7,271 nucleotides of DNA from Gammaproteobacteria bacterium (GTDB lineage: Bacteria; Pseudomonadota; Gammaproteobacteria; PS1; Pseudothioglobaceae), in contig DQNX01000016.1 of NCBI GenBank assembly GCA_015658965.1, forward strand, positions 1-7,271, written 5' to 3'. Positions 1 to 7,183 of this stretch are shown in pieces; the first letter of the stretch is position 1, and every line of letters starts with the position of its first letter. The notes under the pieces were generated by a model, which was not told where the DNA came from, made no database searches, and worked only from the letters and a program-made list of their open reading frames with translations. Both the position numbers and the translations under genes were made by a program.

Positions 1-591
1 TATAAAGAATCTGAAGACGGGGCCACGCCATCCACTAATGGCCTGGCATACCAAGTGTTGGTTAAACTAAACAACCGAACAACTGAACGGGCGTTCGCTC
101 AACAAAGCAAACAATTACTAGGCGCTTTTTCAGCGGGTATTAGCCAAAACCCTTACAGTCACAGTTCATTTATTTTGGGCTTTAGTCATGCGATTTTTTC
201 TGAAAGATCGGCCATCCAGTATGCTTACGATGGTCGTATTCGAATACAGACAAAAATATTGGATGACAATCAAATTATGGTTGCTTTAACGCTAAAGCCG
301 CTTTGGCATATCAACTCTAACCAACCATTACAGGATTCATTAGTTGCCACAGAAATCACCAATAATGATGACAAAAATTGGTCAATCAAAGCATTATCTT
401 ATCCCAAAGGTGAGTTGGCTCAATTGGGCTTTTCAAAAGATAAAATCTCGATTTATAAGAATCAGCTTAGCATTAAACTTAAACTCACTCAACGCTCAAA
501 AGATTATGTTGTGCCAACTCTATCCTTAGCCTTACAAGCTTGTAGTGACAAAGTCTGCTTATCACCGACGATGGTCACTTTAAAGCCTTAA
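1..591 (+). CDS. DUF255/YyaL-like thioredoxin-domain protein, C-terminal part, with DsbD-alpha-like C-terminal domain (5' truncated by window)
   Basis: The frame is open from base 1 and ends at TAA 589-591, giving 196 visible residues. The GTG at 55 and TTG at 58 are internal codons, not the start, because conserved sequence precedes them. Residues 3-13 (ESEDGATPSTN) followed by a helical stretch to about residue 70 resemble the last helices of YyaL/DUF255 proteins, where a D-GA-PSGN motif is typical. From about residue 90 to 196 the chain turns beta-rich and resembles the N-terminal (alpha) domain of the thiol:disulfide interchange protein DsbD: a W-H-I-N-S segment, a YPKGE segment near 135, and a closing ACSDKVCLSP motif with Cys181 and Cys186. 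In DsbD the equivalent Cys pair passes electrons to periplasmic partners, so a periplasmic thiol-redox role is inferred. The N-terminal thioredoxin-like domain and any signal peptide lie outside the window. Family assignment is by eye; the DsbD-like part is the stronger of the two. Confidence 0.72.
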   Translation, partial: YKESEDGATPSTNGLAYQVLVKLNNRTTERAFAQQSKQLLGAFSAGISQNPYSHSSFILGFSHAIFSERSAIQYAYDGRIRIQTKILDDNQIMVALTLKPLWHINSNQPLQDSLVATEITNNDDKNWSIKALSYPKGELAQLGFSKDKISIYKNQLSIKLKLTQRSKDYVVPTLSLALQACSDKVCLSPTMVTLKP

Positions 592-3500
592 GTGGATTTT
601 CTAAAGTGCTTAATCCAGTTGACAAAATCATGATTAATGAGATACAAGCAAGGCAATAGAACCAAAGTCATTACCGTACCAAAAATTAGTCCATAGCCCA
701 ATGATAATGCCATCGGTTGCAAGATATAATCGGTACCACCAATACCATAAGCCAAAGGGATAACGCCCGCCAAAGTGGTGAGTGTTGTTAGCACCACCGC
801 ACGCAAACGATCCTTCGCACCCTTAACAATAAATCCGTGTGCTGAAGTTGCACTGTCAACCACTTTTTCCTTTAAATAATTAAGATGCGAGACCAACACC
901 AATGAGTCATTCACAATCACACCGACCAAAGCCAACGTGCCTAAAATGGCAAAAAAACTGAGGGTTTCGCCGTGTAAGAAAAATGCCCAAATAACGCCAA
1001 TCACCGAGAATGGGATCGCACTAAGCACTAAAAGTGGCTGTGTGTAAGAATTAAACAACAACACTAAAAGCAAGAAAATACCAAAAATTGCCATCACGAA
1101 TGCCCGTTTAAAGCTGTCCATAGACTGCTTAGTCTCTTTGGCGCCACCCTCGCCAATCACACGAATATTGGGGAAATTATTGGCCAAATCTAAACGCGCT
1201 AAAGCCTCATCCATTGTTTTGCCTACGGTGGTAATTTCATCATCAACACTGCCACTAACCAAAGTAGCGCGTTGGCCGTTAAAGTGGTTAAAATCTGGCT
1301 CGCCTGCAATTTGTCGAATACTGGAGAATTGCGAAATTGGTATTAAATGGCCTTGACGATTGTTGACTTTCAAAGATTGAATAAAGTCTTGTGAGTGCTG
1401 ACCATCGCCAAAATAAATTCTAAAATTCACATCGTTTTGACCTTCGCGCATATCGGTCACATCAATGCCGGTAAAGGCTGTTTTTAGATACTGACTGACC
1501 ACAGGAAAATCAACTTCCAATCGGGCCATTTGTTCAAAATCAAGCACCACTTCAATACGTGCCTTACCCGGCTCATCATCACGATTAATATTGTCCAAAC
1601 CCTCAATCGAGGATAATATTTTCTCCAGCTTATCGGCGGCGGCTTGACGCTGAATATTGTCACTACCCACTAAATTAATTTCCACATCCTCACCTTGAGG
1701 CGGACCAGGTCGTCTAATGGAAAACTTGAGTTTGTCAGCTAATATTACTTCCCCCGCCCTTGCTTTGAGTTTTTTAAGCAAAGCTTTAGAGGTTTGCGCT
1801 CTTTCACTCGACGGCGATAATTCAATGGTAAATCTAGCCACATGCGTAAAATACTTACCCACATCCGTAGTAACCGACTCTAAATCTTCGCCGACCACTT
1901 CATTGATTAGTGTTTCTATTTGTTTGCTGACTGATTCGGTATGACCCAGTGAACTGCCTGCTGGCATTTGCAATCTGGCGTTAATGGTGTCCACACCTAT
2001 GGCTGGGAAAAGCACAAATTTCATGTTAGCTTTGGCAAAATACAAAGAAGCCGCTAAGGTTAATGCAAAGACTGCGATCACCACATAGCGCCATTTAAGT
2101 ACAACCGCTAAAAAGCCTTCAAACCATACTTCGACTGCATCAAACCAATGGCTGGTTTTAATTTTTTCAGATGAACTTGCCAAATGCGCCGGCAAAGCAA
2201 TCGACACTTCTAAGAAAGACAGCAGTAAAGCAAAAATCACTACAATCGGAATCACATAAATAAATTTACCCATCGTGCCTTCCATCAAGAACATAGTTGA
2301 GAACGCCAAAATGGTGGTTAGAATGGTGGTAATCACCGGCATAATCACATGTTTGAATCCGCGTATTGAAGATTCAAATCGGTCTTTTCCGCGTTGTTTG
2401 TGATGATGAATACTTTCTGCCACAATAATCGAATCATCCACCACAATGCCCAGCACCAAAATCATTGCCGCCAATGACACCAGATTAATGGTTTCGCCAG
2501 TCGCACCCAGTAGTGCAACCGTACCCAACAAGCTAACCGGTAAACTTACCGCCACCCAAAAAGCAGTTTTGAATGATAAAAAAGCACCCAACACAATCAG
2601 CACCAAAACCAGCCCCATCATGCCGTTATTGGTTACAATTTTTAGCCGATTACGCACATATTTTGATAAATCTGAGGAATAAAATATTTGCAGTTGATTC
2701 GCATATTTATGATTAAGCTCGGTGATTTTCTCCTTAACCAAATCAACTGTGGTGATGACATCGGCTTGTTCTTGTTTGCGCACTCGTAAAATAAAGCCTT
2801 TTTTACCATTCACTCGAATAATTGATTTTTCTTCCACATTACCACTTTCAATCTGCGCAATGTCTTTTAAGCGCACGACCGGCCCCTGAAAAGTTGATTT
2901 AACAATCACTTCGCCAACCGATTCTGCTTGATTAAATTTAGCCAACACGACAATGATTTTTTCATCCGTTTTGCTGTGATTTCTGCCAATGGTATAGCGC
3001 GTGTTGCGTTTAACAATGGCGTCTATGATTTGTGGCAAAGAGAGCTTGTACTGATATAGTTTTTCAGGATCAACCCTAATTTTAATTTCCCGATCAAGAT
3101 ACCCATCTTTAATCACCTCAGAAACGCCTGAAACCAACTCAAGAGAATCAGCAATGTTGTCGGTGATTTGCCTTAACTCAGCATAAGATAAGCCTTGGGC
3201 GCCAATACTAATCTTAATAATGCTTTTTCTTGAGGTTTTTTGATCTCGTACATTGGGCAGACTAACCACCTCAGCAGGTAGAGATTTGATCCGATTAACC
3301 GCATTCCGAATGTCTTGTTTGAGCGTATCAATATCGCTGACATCTTGAGACAAGGTAATGGTGATATTAGAGCGACCCTCTCGAGAAACAGAAACAAACT
3401 TATCAATGCCTGAAATATTACCCAGCTCATCTTCAATGACATTGGTTACATTTTGCTCGACATCTTCGGGCGATGCGCCTGGATACGAGGTTGAAACAGA

Positions 3501-3638
3501 CATAACCTCAAAATCAACCGCCGGGAATTGATCCCTTTGGATGCTATTGAGCGATAACAACCCAAGTGCAATCACACTGATGGTAAAAACTAAGGCGAGT
3601 TTTTTCTGTTTAACAAAGAAATTAAGGATACTGTCCAT
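588..3638 (-). CDS. RND-superfamily efflux transporter permease (AcrB/HAE1-like)
   Basis: This is a complete 1016-residue inner-membrane proton-driven pump subunit; AcrB is 1049. The start ATG at 3638-3636 gives the usual short N-terminal helix before TM1 (about 12-31). A first large periplasmic porter loop follows, with YPGASPEDVE at 52-61. TM2-TM6 span about 338-485, TM7 about 515-535, then a second periplasmic loop, and TM8-TM12 run from about 845 to 1002. This duplicated layout is the RND hallmark. TM4 carries the proton-relay pair D401-D402 (VVDDSIIVAES), matching AcrB D407/D408. TM11 keeps R944 and T951, aligning with AcrB R971 and T978. In TM10 the residue aligning with AcrB K940 is N910 (GVIVNDSLVLV), a variant I associate with AcrB-like subfamilies other than AcrB itself. 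Substrate cannot be deduced. No membrane-fusion or outer-membrane partner gene is visible. The gene follows typA by 37 bp without an obvious terminator, so it may be cotranscribed. Its stop overlaps that of the converging gene by 4 bp. No Shine-Dalgarno motif is seen before the ATG. Confidence 0.95.
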   Translation of the reverse strand: MDSILNFFVKQKKLALVFTISVIALGLLSLNSIQRDQFPAVDFEVMSVSTSYPGASPEDVEQNVTNVIEDELGNISGIDKFVSVSREGRSNITITLSQDVSDIDTLKQDIRNAVNRIKSLPAEVVSLPNVRDQKTSRKSIIKISIGAQGLSYAELRQITDNIADSLELVSGVSEVIKDGYLDREIKIRVDPEKLYQYKLSLPQIIDAIVKRNTRYTIGRNHSKTDEKIIVVLAKFNQAESVGEVIVKSTFQGPVVRLKDIAQIESGNVEEKSIIRVNGKKGFILRVRKQEQADVITTVDLVKEKITELNHKYANQLQIFYSSDLSKYVRNRLKIVTNNGMMGLVLVLIVLGAFLSFKTAFWVAVSLPVSLLGTVALLGATGETINLVSLAAMILVLGIVVDDSIIVAESIHHHKQRGKDRFESSIRGFKHVIMPVITTILTTILAFSTMFLMEGTMGKFIYVIPIVVIFALLLSFLEVSIALPAHLASSSEKIKTSHWFDAVEVWFEGFLAVVLKWRYVVIAVFALTLAASLYFAKANMKFVLFPAIGVDTINARLQMPAGSSLGHTESVSKQIETLINEVVGEDLESVTTDVGKYFTHVARFTIELSPSSERAQTSKALLKKLKARAGEVILADKLKFSIRRPGPPQGEDVEINLVGSDNIQRQAAADKLEKILSSIEGLDNINRDDEPGKARIEVVLDFEQMARLEVDFPVVSQYLKTAFTGIDVTDMREGQNDVNFRIYFGDGQHSQDFIQSLKVNNRQGHLIPISQFSSIRQIAGEPDFNHFNGQRATLVSGSVDDEITTVGKTMDEALARLDLANNFPNIRVIGEGGAKETKQSMDSFKRAFVMAIFGIFLLLVLLFNSYTQPLLVLSAIPFSVIGVIWAFFLHGETLSFFAILGTLALVGVIVNDSLVLVSHLNYLKEKVVDSATSAHGFIVKGAKDRLRAVVLTTLTTLAGVIPLAYGIGGTDYILQPMALSLGYGLIFGTVMTLVLLPCLYLINHDFVNWIKHFRKST

Positions 3639-3646
3639 AACGGATT

Positions 3647-3652
3647 AGTATA
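3647..3652 (-). promoter_or_regulatory. Candidate -10 box upstream of the RND gene
   Basis: On the minus strand the short gap between typA and the RND gene contains TATACT, five of six matches to the sigma-70 -10 consensus, ending 8 bases before the ATG. A 17-base spacer would place AAAACA at the -35 position, matching the consensus only in its last three bases. Transcription from here would begin almost at the ATG, giving a leaderless or near-leaderless message. This is a weak call; read-through from typA is at least as likely. Confidence 0.2.
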
Positions 3653-3675
3653 CCAATAATCAATCGTTTTGTTTT

Positions 3676-5496
3676 CTAGCCAGCGTTTTTATTACGCGCT
3701 CTTTTACGGTCTGTTTCACTTAACAGACGCTTACGAATACGGGTAGCGTTTGGTGTTACTTCTACTAGCTCATCATCATCAATAAACTCCAGCGCTTGTT
3801 CAAGATCTAACTTGATTGCAGGTGTTAATGACACTGCCTCATCGGTACCAGACGAACGCACATTCGTGAGTTGCTTGCCCTTCATGACATTAACCACCAA
3901 ATCTTTATCACGTGCATGAATACCAACTACCATACCTTCGTATATATCAGTATTATGCTCAACAAAGAATTTTCCTGATTTTTGCAGGTTGAAAATTGCA
4001 TAAGCAACGGCCTTACCCTGATTCATAGAAATTAACGAGCCGTTAGAGCGTTGACCAATATTGCCTGCTTTTTGCGGCTTGTAAGCATCAAAAGTTGAAT
4101 TCATTAAACCTGTACCAGTGGTTGCGGTTAAGAACTCGGTTCTAAAACCAATTAAACCACGTGCTGGAATATTAAAATCAAGCTTAACTCTACCGTTGCC
4201 ATCAGGCACCATATTAGTCAAGTCAGCCTTACGTTCACCGAGTTTTTCCATCACCGTACCTTGGTGCTGTGATTCAACATCTACACTCAAATCTTCAAAG
4301 GGCTCACAAATCACGCCGTCAATTTCTTTTAAAATTACTTGTGGTCGACCTACTGCTAATTCAAAACCCTCTCGTCTCATGGTTTCAATTAGTATCGATA
4401 AGTGCAATTCACCACGACCAGAAACGATAAACTCAGAAGGATCTTCGGTATTTTCAACACGTAAGGCAACGTTATAAATAAGTTCCTTATCTAAGCGATC
4501 ACGGATGTTTCTAGTAGTAATGTATTTTCCATCTTGACCCGCAAATGGGGAATCATTCACACGGAATGCCATCGATACGGTCGGCTCATCCACGCTAAGT
4601 GGTGGTAAGGCTTCAACAGTCTCCGGATCACAAATTGTGTCTGAAATTGAGACGCCTTCAATACCGGTAACACAAATAATATCGCCTGCCTCAGCCATAT
4701 TTGTGTCTACTTTTTCTAAACCCATAAAGCCCATCAATTGTGCAATTTTAGCTTTGCGCTGTTTACCTTCAGCATCTACAACAACAACTTGCATATTCTT
4801 CTTGATGGTACCACGAGTAATACGACCAATAGCAATTGCACCCAGAAATGACGAATAATCCAATGCGGTAATTTGCATTTGCAACGGTGCGTTGACATCA
4901 ACATCTGGTGCCTTAACTTTGCTCACAATGGTTTCAAACATCGGCGTCATATCACCTTCACGTACATCATCCTCTAGAGAGGCATAGCCATTAATACTCG
5001 ATGCATAAATAATTGGAAAATCTAATTGCTCGTCAGTCGCTCCAAGTTGATCAAACAGATCAAAGACTCGATCAATTACCCAGTCAGGACGTGCTGCATC
5101 TTTATCAATCTTATTAATAACAACAATAGGATTAAGTCCCTGATCAAAGGCTTTTTTGGTCACAAAACGTGTCTGCGGCATCGGCCCTTCTTGGGCATCG
5201 ACCAATAAAAGTACAGAATCCACCATTGACAATACACGCTCTACTTCACCGCCAAAATCGGCGTGTCCCGGTGTGTCTACAATGTTGATATGATAGTCGT
5301 TCCACTTAATAGCGGTATTTTTAGAACTGATGGTAATGCCACGTTCTTTTTCTAAATCGTTCGAATCCATCATTCGATCTGACGATTCGAAACGATCATC
5401 AAAGGTTTGAGACTGTTCAAGCAATTTGTCAACCAAAGTAGTTTTGCCGTGATCAACGTGAGCAATAATAGCGATATTTCTAAGTTTGGTGTTCAT
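3676..5496 (-). CDS. typA: Ribosome-associated translational GTPase TypA/BipA
   Basis: The 606-residue product matches the family's usual length (about 607 in E. coli). It is a cytoplasmic GTPase related to EF-G and LepA that binds the ribosome and is known to support 50S assembly and growth in cold or stress. All GTPase motifs are visible: P-loop AHVDHGKT 12-19, switch I RGIT 52-55, DTPGHAD 74-80, NKID 128-131 and YASSING 164-170. A beta-barrel domain II follows (about 200-300), then EF-G-like domains III and V (SGRGELHLSILIE 359-371, ARGLIGFRTEF 445-455). The BipA-specific C-terminal domain (about 480-606) contains KQLTNVRSSGTDEA 541-554 and the family-typical VEVTPNATRIRKR 578-590. EF-G domain IV is absent, as expected. 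The ATG at 5496-5494 is chosen because the conserved N-terminus begins at once. No Shine-Dalgarno motif precedes it; instead, a C-rich arm of an inverted repeat lies 7-14 bases upstream. The gene diverges from rlmE and is followed closely by the RND gene. Confidence 0.98.
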   Translation of the reverse strand: MNTKLRNIAIIAHVDHGKTTLVDKLLEQSQTFDDRFESSDRMMDSNDLEKERGITISSKNTAIKWNDYHINIVDTPGHADFGGEVERVLSMVDSVLLLVDAQEGPMPQTRFVTKKAFDQGLNPIVVINKIDKDAARPDWVIDRVFDLFDQLGATDEQLDFPIIYASSINGYASLEDDVREGDMTPMFETIVSKVKAPDVDVNAPLQMQITALDYSSFLGAIAIGRITRGTIKKNMQVVVVDAEGKQRKAKIAQLMGFMGLEKVDTNMAEAGDIICVTGIEGVSISDTICDPETVEALPPLSVDEPTVSMAFRVNDSPFAGQDGKYITTRNIRDRLDKELIYNVALRVENTEDPSEFIVSGRGELHLSILIETMRREGFELAVGRPQVILKEIDGVICEPFEDLSVDVESQHQGTVMEKLGERKADLTNMVPDGNGRVKLDFNIPARGLIGFRTEFLTATTGTGLMNSTFDAYKPQKAGNIGQRSNGSLISMNQGKAVAYAIFNLQKSGKFFVEHNTDIYEGMVVGIHARDKDLVVNVMKGKQLTNVRSSGTDEAVSLTPAIKLDLEQALEFIDDDELVEVTPNATRIRKRLLSETDRKRARNKNAG

Positions 5497-5502
5497 GCTT
5501 GA

Positions 5503-5536
5503 TAGGGGATTGCGAAAAAGACACTATTATCCCCTA
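5503..5536. repeat. Perfect 8-bp inverted repeat in the typA-rlmE divergent region
   Basis: TAGGGGAT (5503-5510) and ATCCCCTA (5529-5536) are exact reverse complements separated by 18 bases. The GC core of four pairs stands out in an AT-rich spacer. The repeat lies between the typA start and the candidate -10 boxes. In a typA transcript beginning near 5538, both arms would be in the 5' leader, and the arm nearest the gene would cover the zone 7-14 bases before the AUG. Relative to rlmE it is upstream of the candidate promoter, so it could alternatively be a protein-binding operator. No run of T follows either arm close enough to suggest an intrinsic terminator. The repeat is seen directly; any function is inference. 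Confidence 0.45.
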
Positions 5537-5543
5537 ACTCTCT

Positions 5544-5549
5544 TATAAT
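5544..5549 (+). promoter_or_regulatory. Candidate -10 box for the rlmE-ispB-helicase unit
   Basis: A perfect TATAAT lies 38 bases before the rlmE ATG, giving a predicted start near 5556 and a leader of roughly 30 bases. No good -35 hexamer is found at 16-18 bases spacing, so the promoter may be weak or activator-dependent. The box overlaps the minus-strand TATTAT proposed for typA by five bases, so the two promoters could compete. Confidence 0.33.
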
Positions 5550-5574
5550 ATTAGAAATTATTAATGTGATTGAA
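5545..5574 (-). promoter_or_regulatory. Candidate sigma-70-type promoter for typA
   Basis: Reading the minus strand, TTCAAT (5574-5569) is followed after 18 bases by TATTAT (5550-5545). The -10 matches five of six consensus bases and the -35 three of six. A start near 5538 would give a leader of about 42 bases containing the complete inverted repeat at 5503-5536. The spacer is AT-rich, so chance matches are easy; location between divergent genes is the main support. Confidence 0.3.
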
Positions 5575-5587
5575 TTAATTAAGACTT

Positions 5588-6205
5588 ATGGCTAAAAATA
5601 GTTCCTCAGGTCGCTGGATGAGCGAACATTTAAGTGATGAATATGTCAAACGTGCACAAAAAGAAGGCTACCGCTCTCGCGCTGTTTACAAACTCACTGA
5701 AATGATTGATAAAGATAAATTTATTAAATCTGGTTCTCACGTACTTGATCTGGGTGCTGCACCCGGCGGCTGGAGCCAAGTGGCGATTAAAATTGTTGGC
5801 AATAAAGGTCAAGTCATTGCCAGTGATATTCTTGACATTGAGCCGATTGATGGGGTGGATTTTTTGTGTGGCGACTTTACCCAAGACTCGGTTTATGAAG
5901 AATTACTAAGCCTGACAAAAGGCAAAAAAATCGATGTTGTGCTTAGCGATATGGCGCCCAACATGAGTGGGCAATTATCCGTTGATATTCCTAAATCTAT
6001 GTATTTATGTGAATTGGCACTAGACATGGCGATCAAAACACTCACACCCAAAGGTTACTTTTTTATCAAAGTTTTTCAAGGAGATGGTTTTGATCAATTT
6101 GTTAAAGACTGCCGAAAAGCATTTGTTAAGGTAACCATTCGCAAACCCAAAGCTTCAAGAGCACGCTCTAAAGAAGTTTATTTACTTGCGTATGGTTTAA
6201 AATAA
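5588..6205 (+). CDS. rlmE: 23S rRNA (uridine-2552-2'-O)-methyltransferase RlmE (FtsJ/RrmJ)
   Basis: The 205-residue protein (about 209 in E. coli) transfers a methyl group from S-adenosylmethionine to the 2'-O of U2552 in the A-loop of 23S rRNA, a late step in 50S maturation in the cytoplasm. The Rossmann-fold SAM-binding motif is LDLGAAPGGWSQ at 53-64. The K-D-K-E catalytic set is complete: K35 (in YRSRAVYK), D121 (LSDMAPN), K161 (FIKVFQG) and E196 (SKEVYL), corresponding to K38, D124, K164 and E199 of the E. coli enzyme. The start ATG at 5588 gives the short basic N-terminus normal for the family. Only a weak AAG-containing stretch precedes it, not a clear Shine-Dalgarno. In enterobacteria this gene is followed by ftsH; here it is followed after 6 bases by ispB, so the two are probably cotranscribed. 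It diverges from typA, another 50S-related factor. Confidence 0.97.
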   Translation: MAKNSSSGRWMSEHLSDEYVKRAQKEGYRSRAVYKLTEMIDKDKFIKSGSHVLDLGAAPGGWSQVAIKIVGNKGQVIASDILDIEPIDGVDFLCGDFTQDSVYEELLSLTKGKKIDVVLSDMAPNMSGQLSVDIPKSMYLCELALDMAIKTLTPKGYFFIKVFQGDGFDQFVKDCRKAFVKVTIRKPKASRARSKEVYLLAYGLK

Positions 6206-6211
6206 CATGCC

Positions 6212-7183
6212 ATGAAAGATTTTGACGATATTCGTAGCCTATTAAACGCTGACTTGGCACAAACTGACAAAGTGCTAGTTGAGCGCCTCAGCTCCAATGT
6301 GGCACTCATTAATCAAATGAGTAGCTATATTATTGGTGCGGGTGGCAAGCGCTTGCGCCCACTGCTACTGTTACTGTGTGCTAGAGCAACGGGCTACAAG
6401 GGAGTGCATCATCATCTAATGGCGGTGGTCATCGAATTAATTCACACTGCAACGTTATTACACGATGACATTGTTGATGAGTCTGCCACACGTCGTGGTA
6501 AAGACACGGCCAATGAAGTTTGGGGCAATGCAGCCAGTGTCTTGGTGGGTGATTTTCTTTATTCTCGCGCCTTTGAAATGATGGTCGAACCCAACTCAAT
6601 GCGTATCATGCAAATACTCTCAAAAACCACCAATAGCATTGCCGAAGGTGAAGTCTTGCAGTTGCTTAATTGTCAAAATGCACAACTGACAGAAACAGAA
6701 TATTTTCAAGTCATTGAGCGCAAAACAGCCTGTCTATTTCAAGCGGCCACACAAATTGGCGCCATTCTTTCTGCGGCTAATGAACAACAAGAATTAGCCC
6801 TCAAAGATTATGGGTTACACTTGGGTAACGCCTTTCAAATTATTGACGACGTGCTGGATTATGAATCAGACTTTGAGACCATGGGCAAAGAAGTGGGTGA
6901 CGACTTATCCGAGGGTAAAACTACCCTGCCGATGATTTACGCATTGGAAAACACCTCGGGTGAGACGCAGGCACTACTCATCAGCGCTATTGAAAACGCA
7001 GACAACACCCACATCGACCAAATTATTGAAATTTTATCCTCGGTTAATGCGTTTGATTACACCCGTCAAAAAGCACAAGAATCGGCCAACCTGGCCAAAC
7101 AATCATTAAACGCCATTCCAGATTCAGATTTTAAAACAGCGCTGACTTTGTTGTGCGACTTGTCTTTACAACGTAAATCATAG
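6212..7183 (+). CDS. ispB: Long-chain polyprenyl (octaprenyl-type) diphosphate synthase IspB
   Basis: This 323-residue trans-prenyltransferase, the same length as E. coli IspB, adds isopentenyl diphosphate units to farnesyl diphosphate to make the side chain of ubiquinone or menaquinone. The substrate-binding GGKRLRP is at 44-50. The first Asp-rich motif is D85-D86-I-V-D89 within LLHDDIVDES, and the second is D212-D213-V-L-D216 within IIDDVLDYESD. GDFLYSRAF (113-121), AEGEVLQLLN (144-153) and the KT at 171-172 also match IspB. The residue five before the first motif is small (A80), as expected for long-chain products; exact chain length cannot be read from sequence. The start ATG at 6212 lies 6 bases after the rlmE stop, with no clear Shine-Dalgarno, so translational coupling with rlmE is likely. 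The stop TAG shares its last base with the GTG of the next gene. In many proteobacteria ispB neighbours rplU-rpmA, which is not so here. Confidence 0.96.
   Translation: MKDFDDIRSLLNADLAQTDKVLVERLSSNVALINQMSSYIIGAGGKRLRPLLLLLCARATGYKGVHHHLMAVVIELIHTATLLHDDIVDESATRRGKDTANEVWGNAASVLVGDFLYSRAFEMMVEPNSMRIMQILSKTTNSIAEGEVLQLLNCQNAQLTETEYFQVIERKTACLFQAATQIGAILSAANEQQELALKDYGLHLGNAFQIIDDVLDYESDFETMGKEVGDDLSEGKTTLPMIYALENTSGETQALLISAIENADNTHIDQIIEILSSVNAFDYTRQKAQESANLAKQSLNAIPDSDFKTALTLLCDLSLQRKS

Noticed and set aside
55..591. Reading gene 1 as a complete small protein starting at GTG 55
   Set aside because: The frame is open to base 1 and the preceding residues (ESEDGATPSTN) match the expected family motif, so the start is upstream of the window.
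2446..2682. Plus-strand open frame of 78 codons antisense to RND TM2-TM4
   Set aside because: It is a mirror of a conserved membrane region and has no independent support; similar frames at 1138-1356 and 1717-1944 were dismissed for the same reason.
3173..3442. Minus-strand open frame of 89 codons inside the RND gene
   Set aside because: It lies wholly within the RND coding region in another frame, shows no recognisable motif, and the RND frame here encodes the conserved first periplasmic loop.
3639..3675. Terminator between typA and the RND gene
   Set aside because: The 37-bp gap has no inverted repeat with a following T-run that I could find.
4118..4477. Plus-strand open frame of 119 codons antisense to typA
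   Set aside because: It is antisense to the highly conserved domains III-V of TypA; its Ser/Thr/Pro/Lys-rich composition is typical of antisense shadow translation.
5503..5536. Inverted repeat as an intrinsic terminator
   Set aside because: No gene ends here, and neither strand has a T-run directly after the distal arm.
5630..5884. Minus-strand open frame of 84 codons opposite rlmE
   Set aside because: It is antisense to the SAM-binding core of RlmE, with no family resemblance or start signal.
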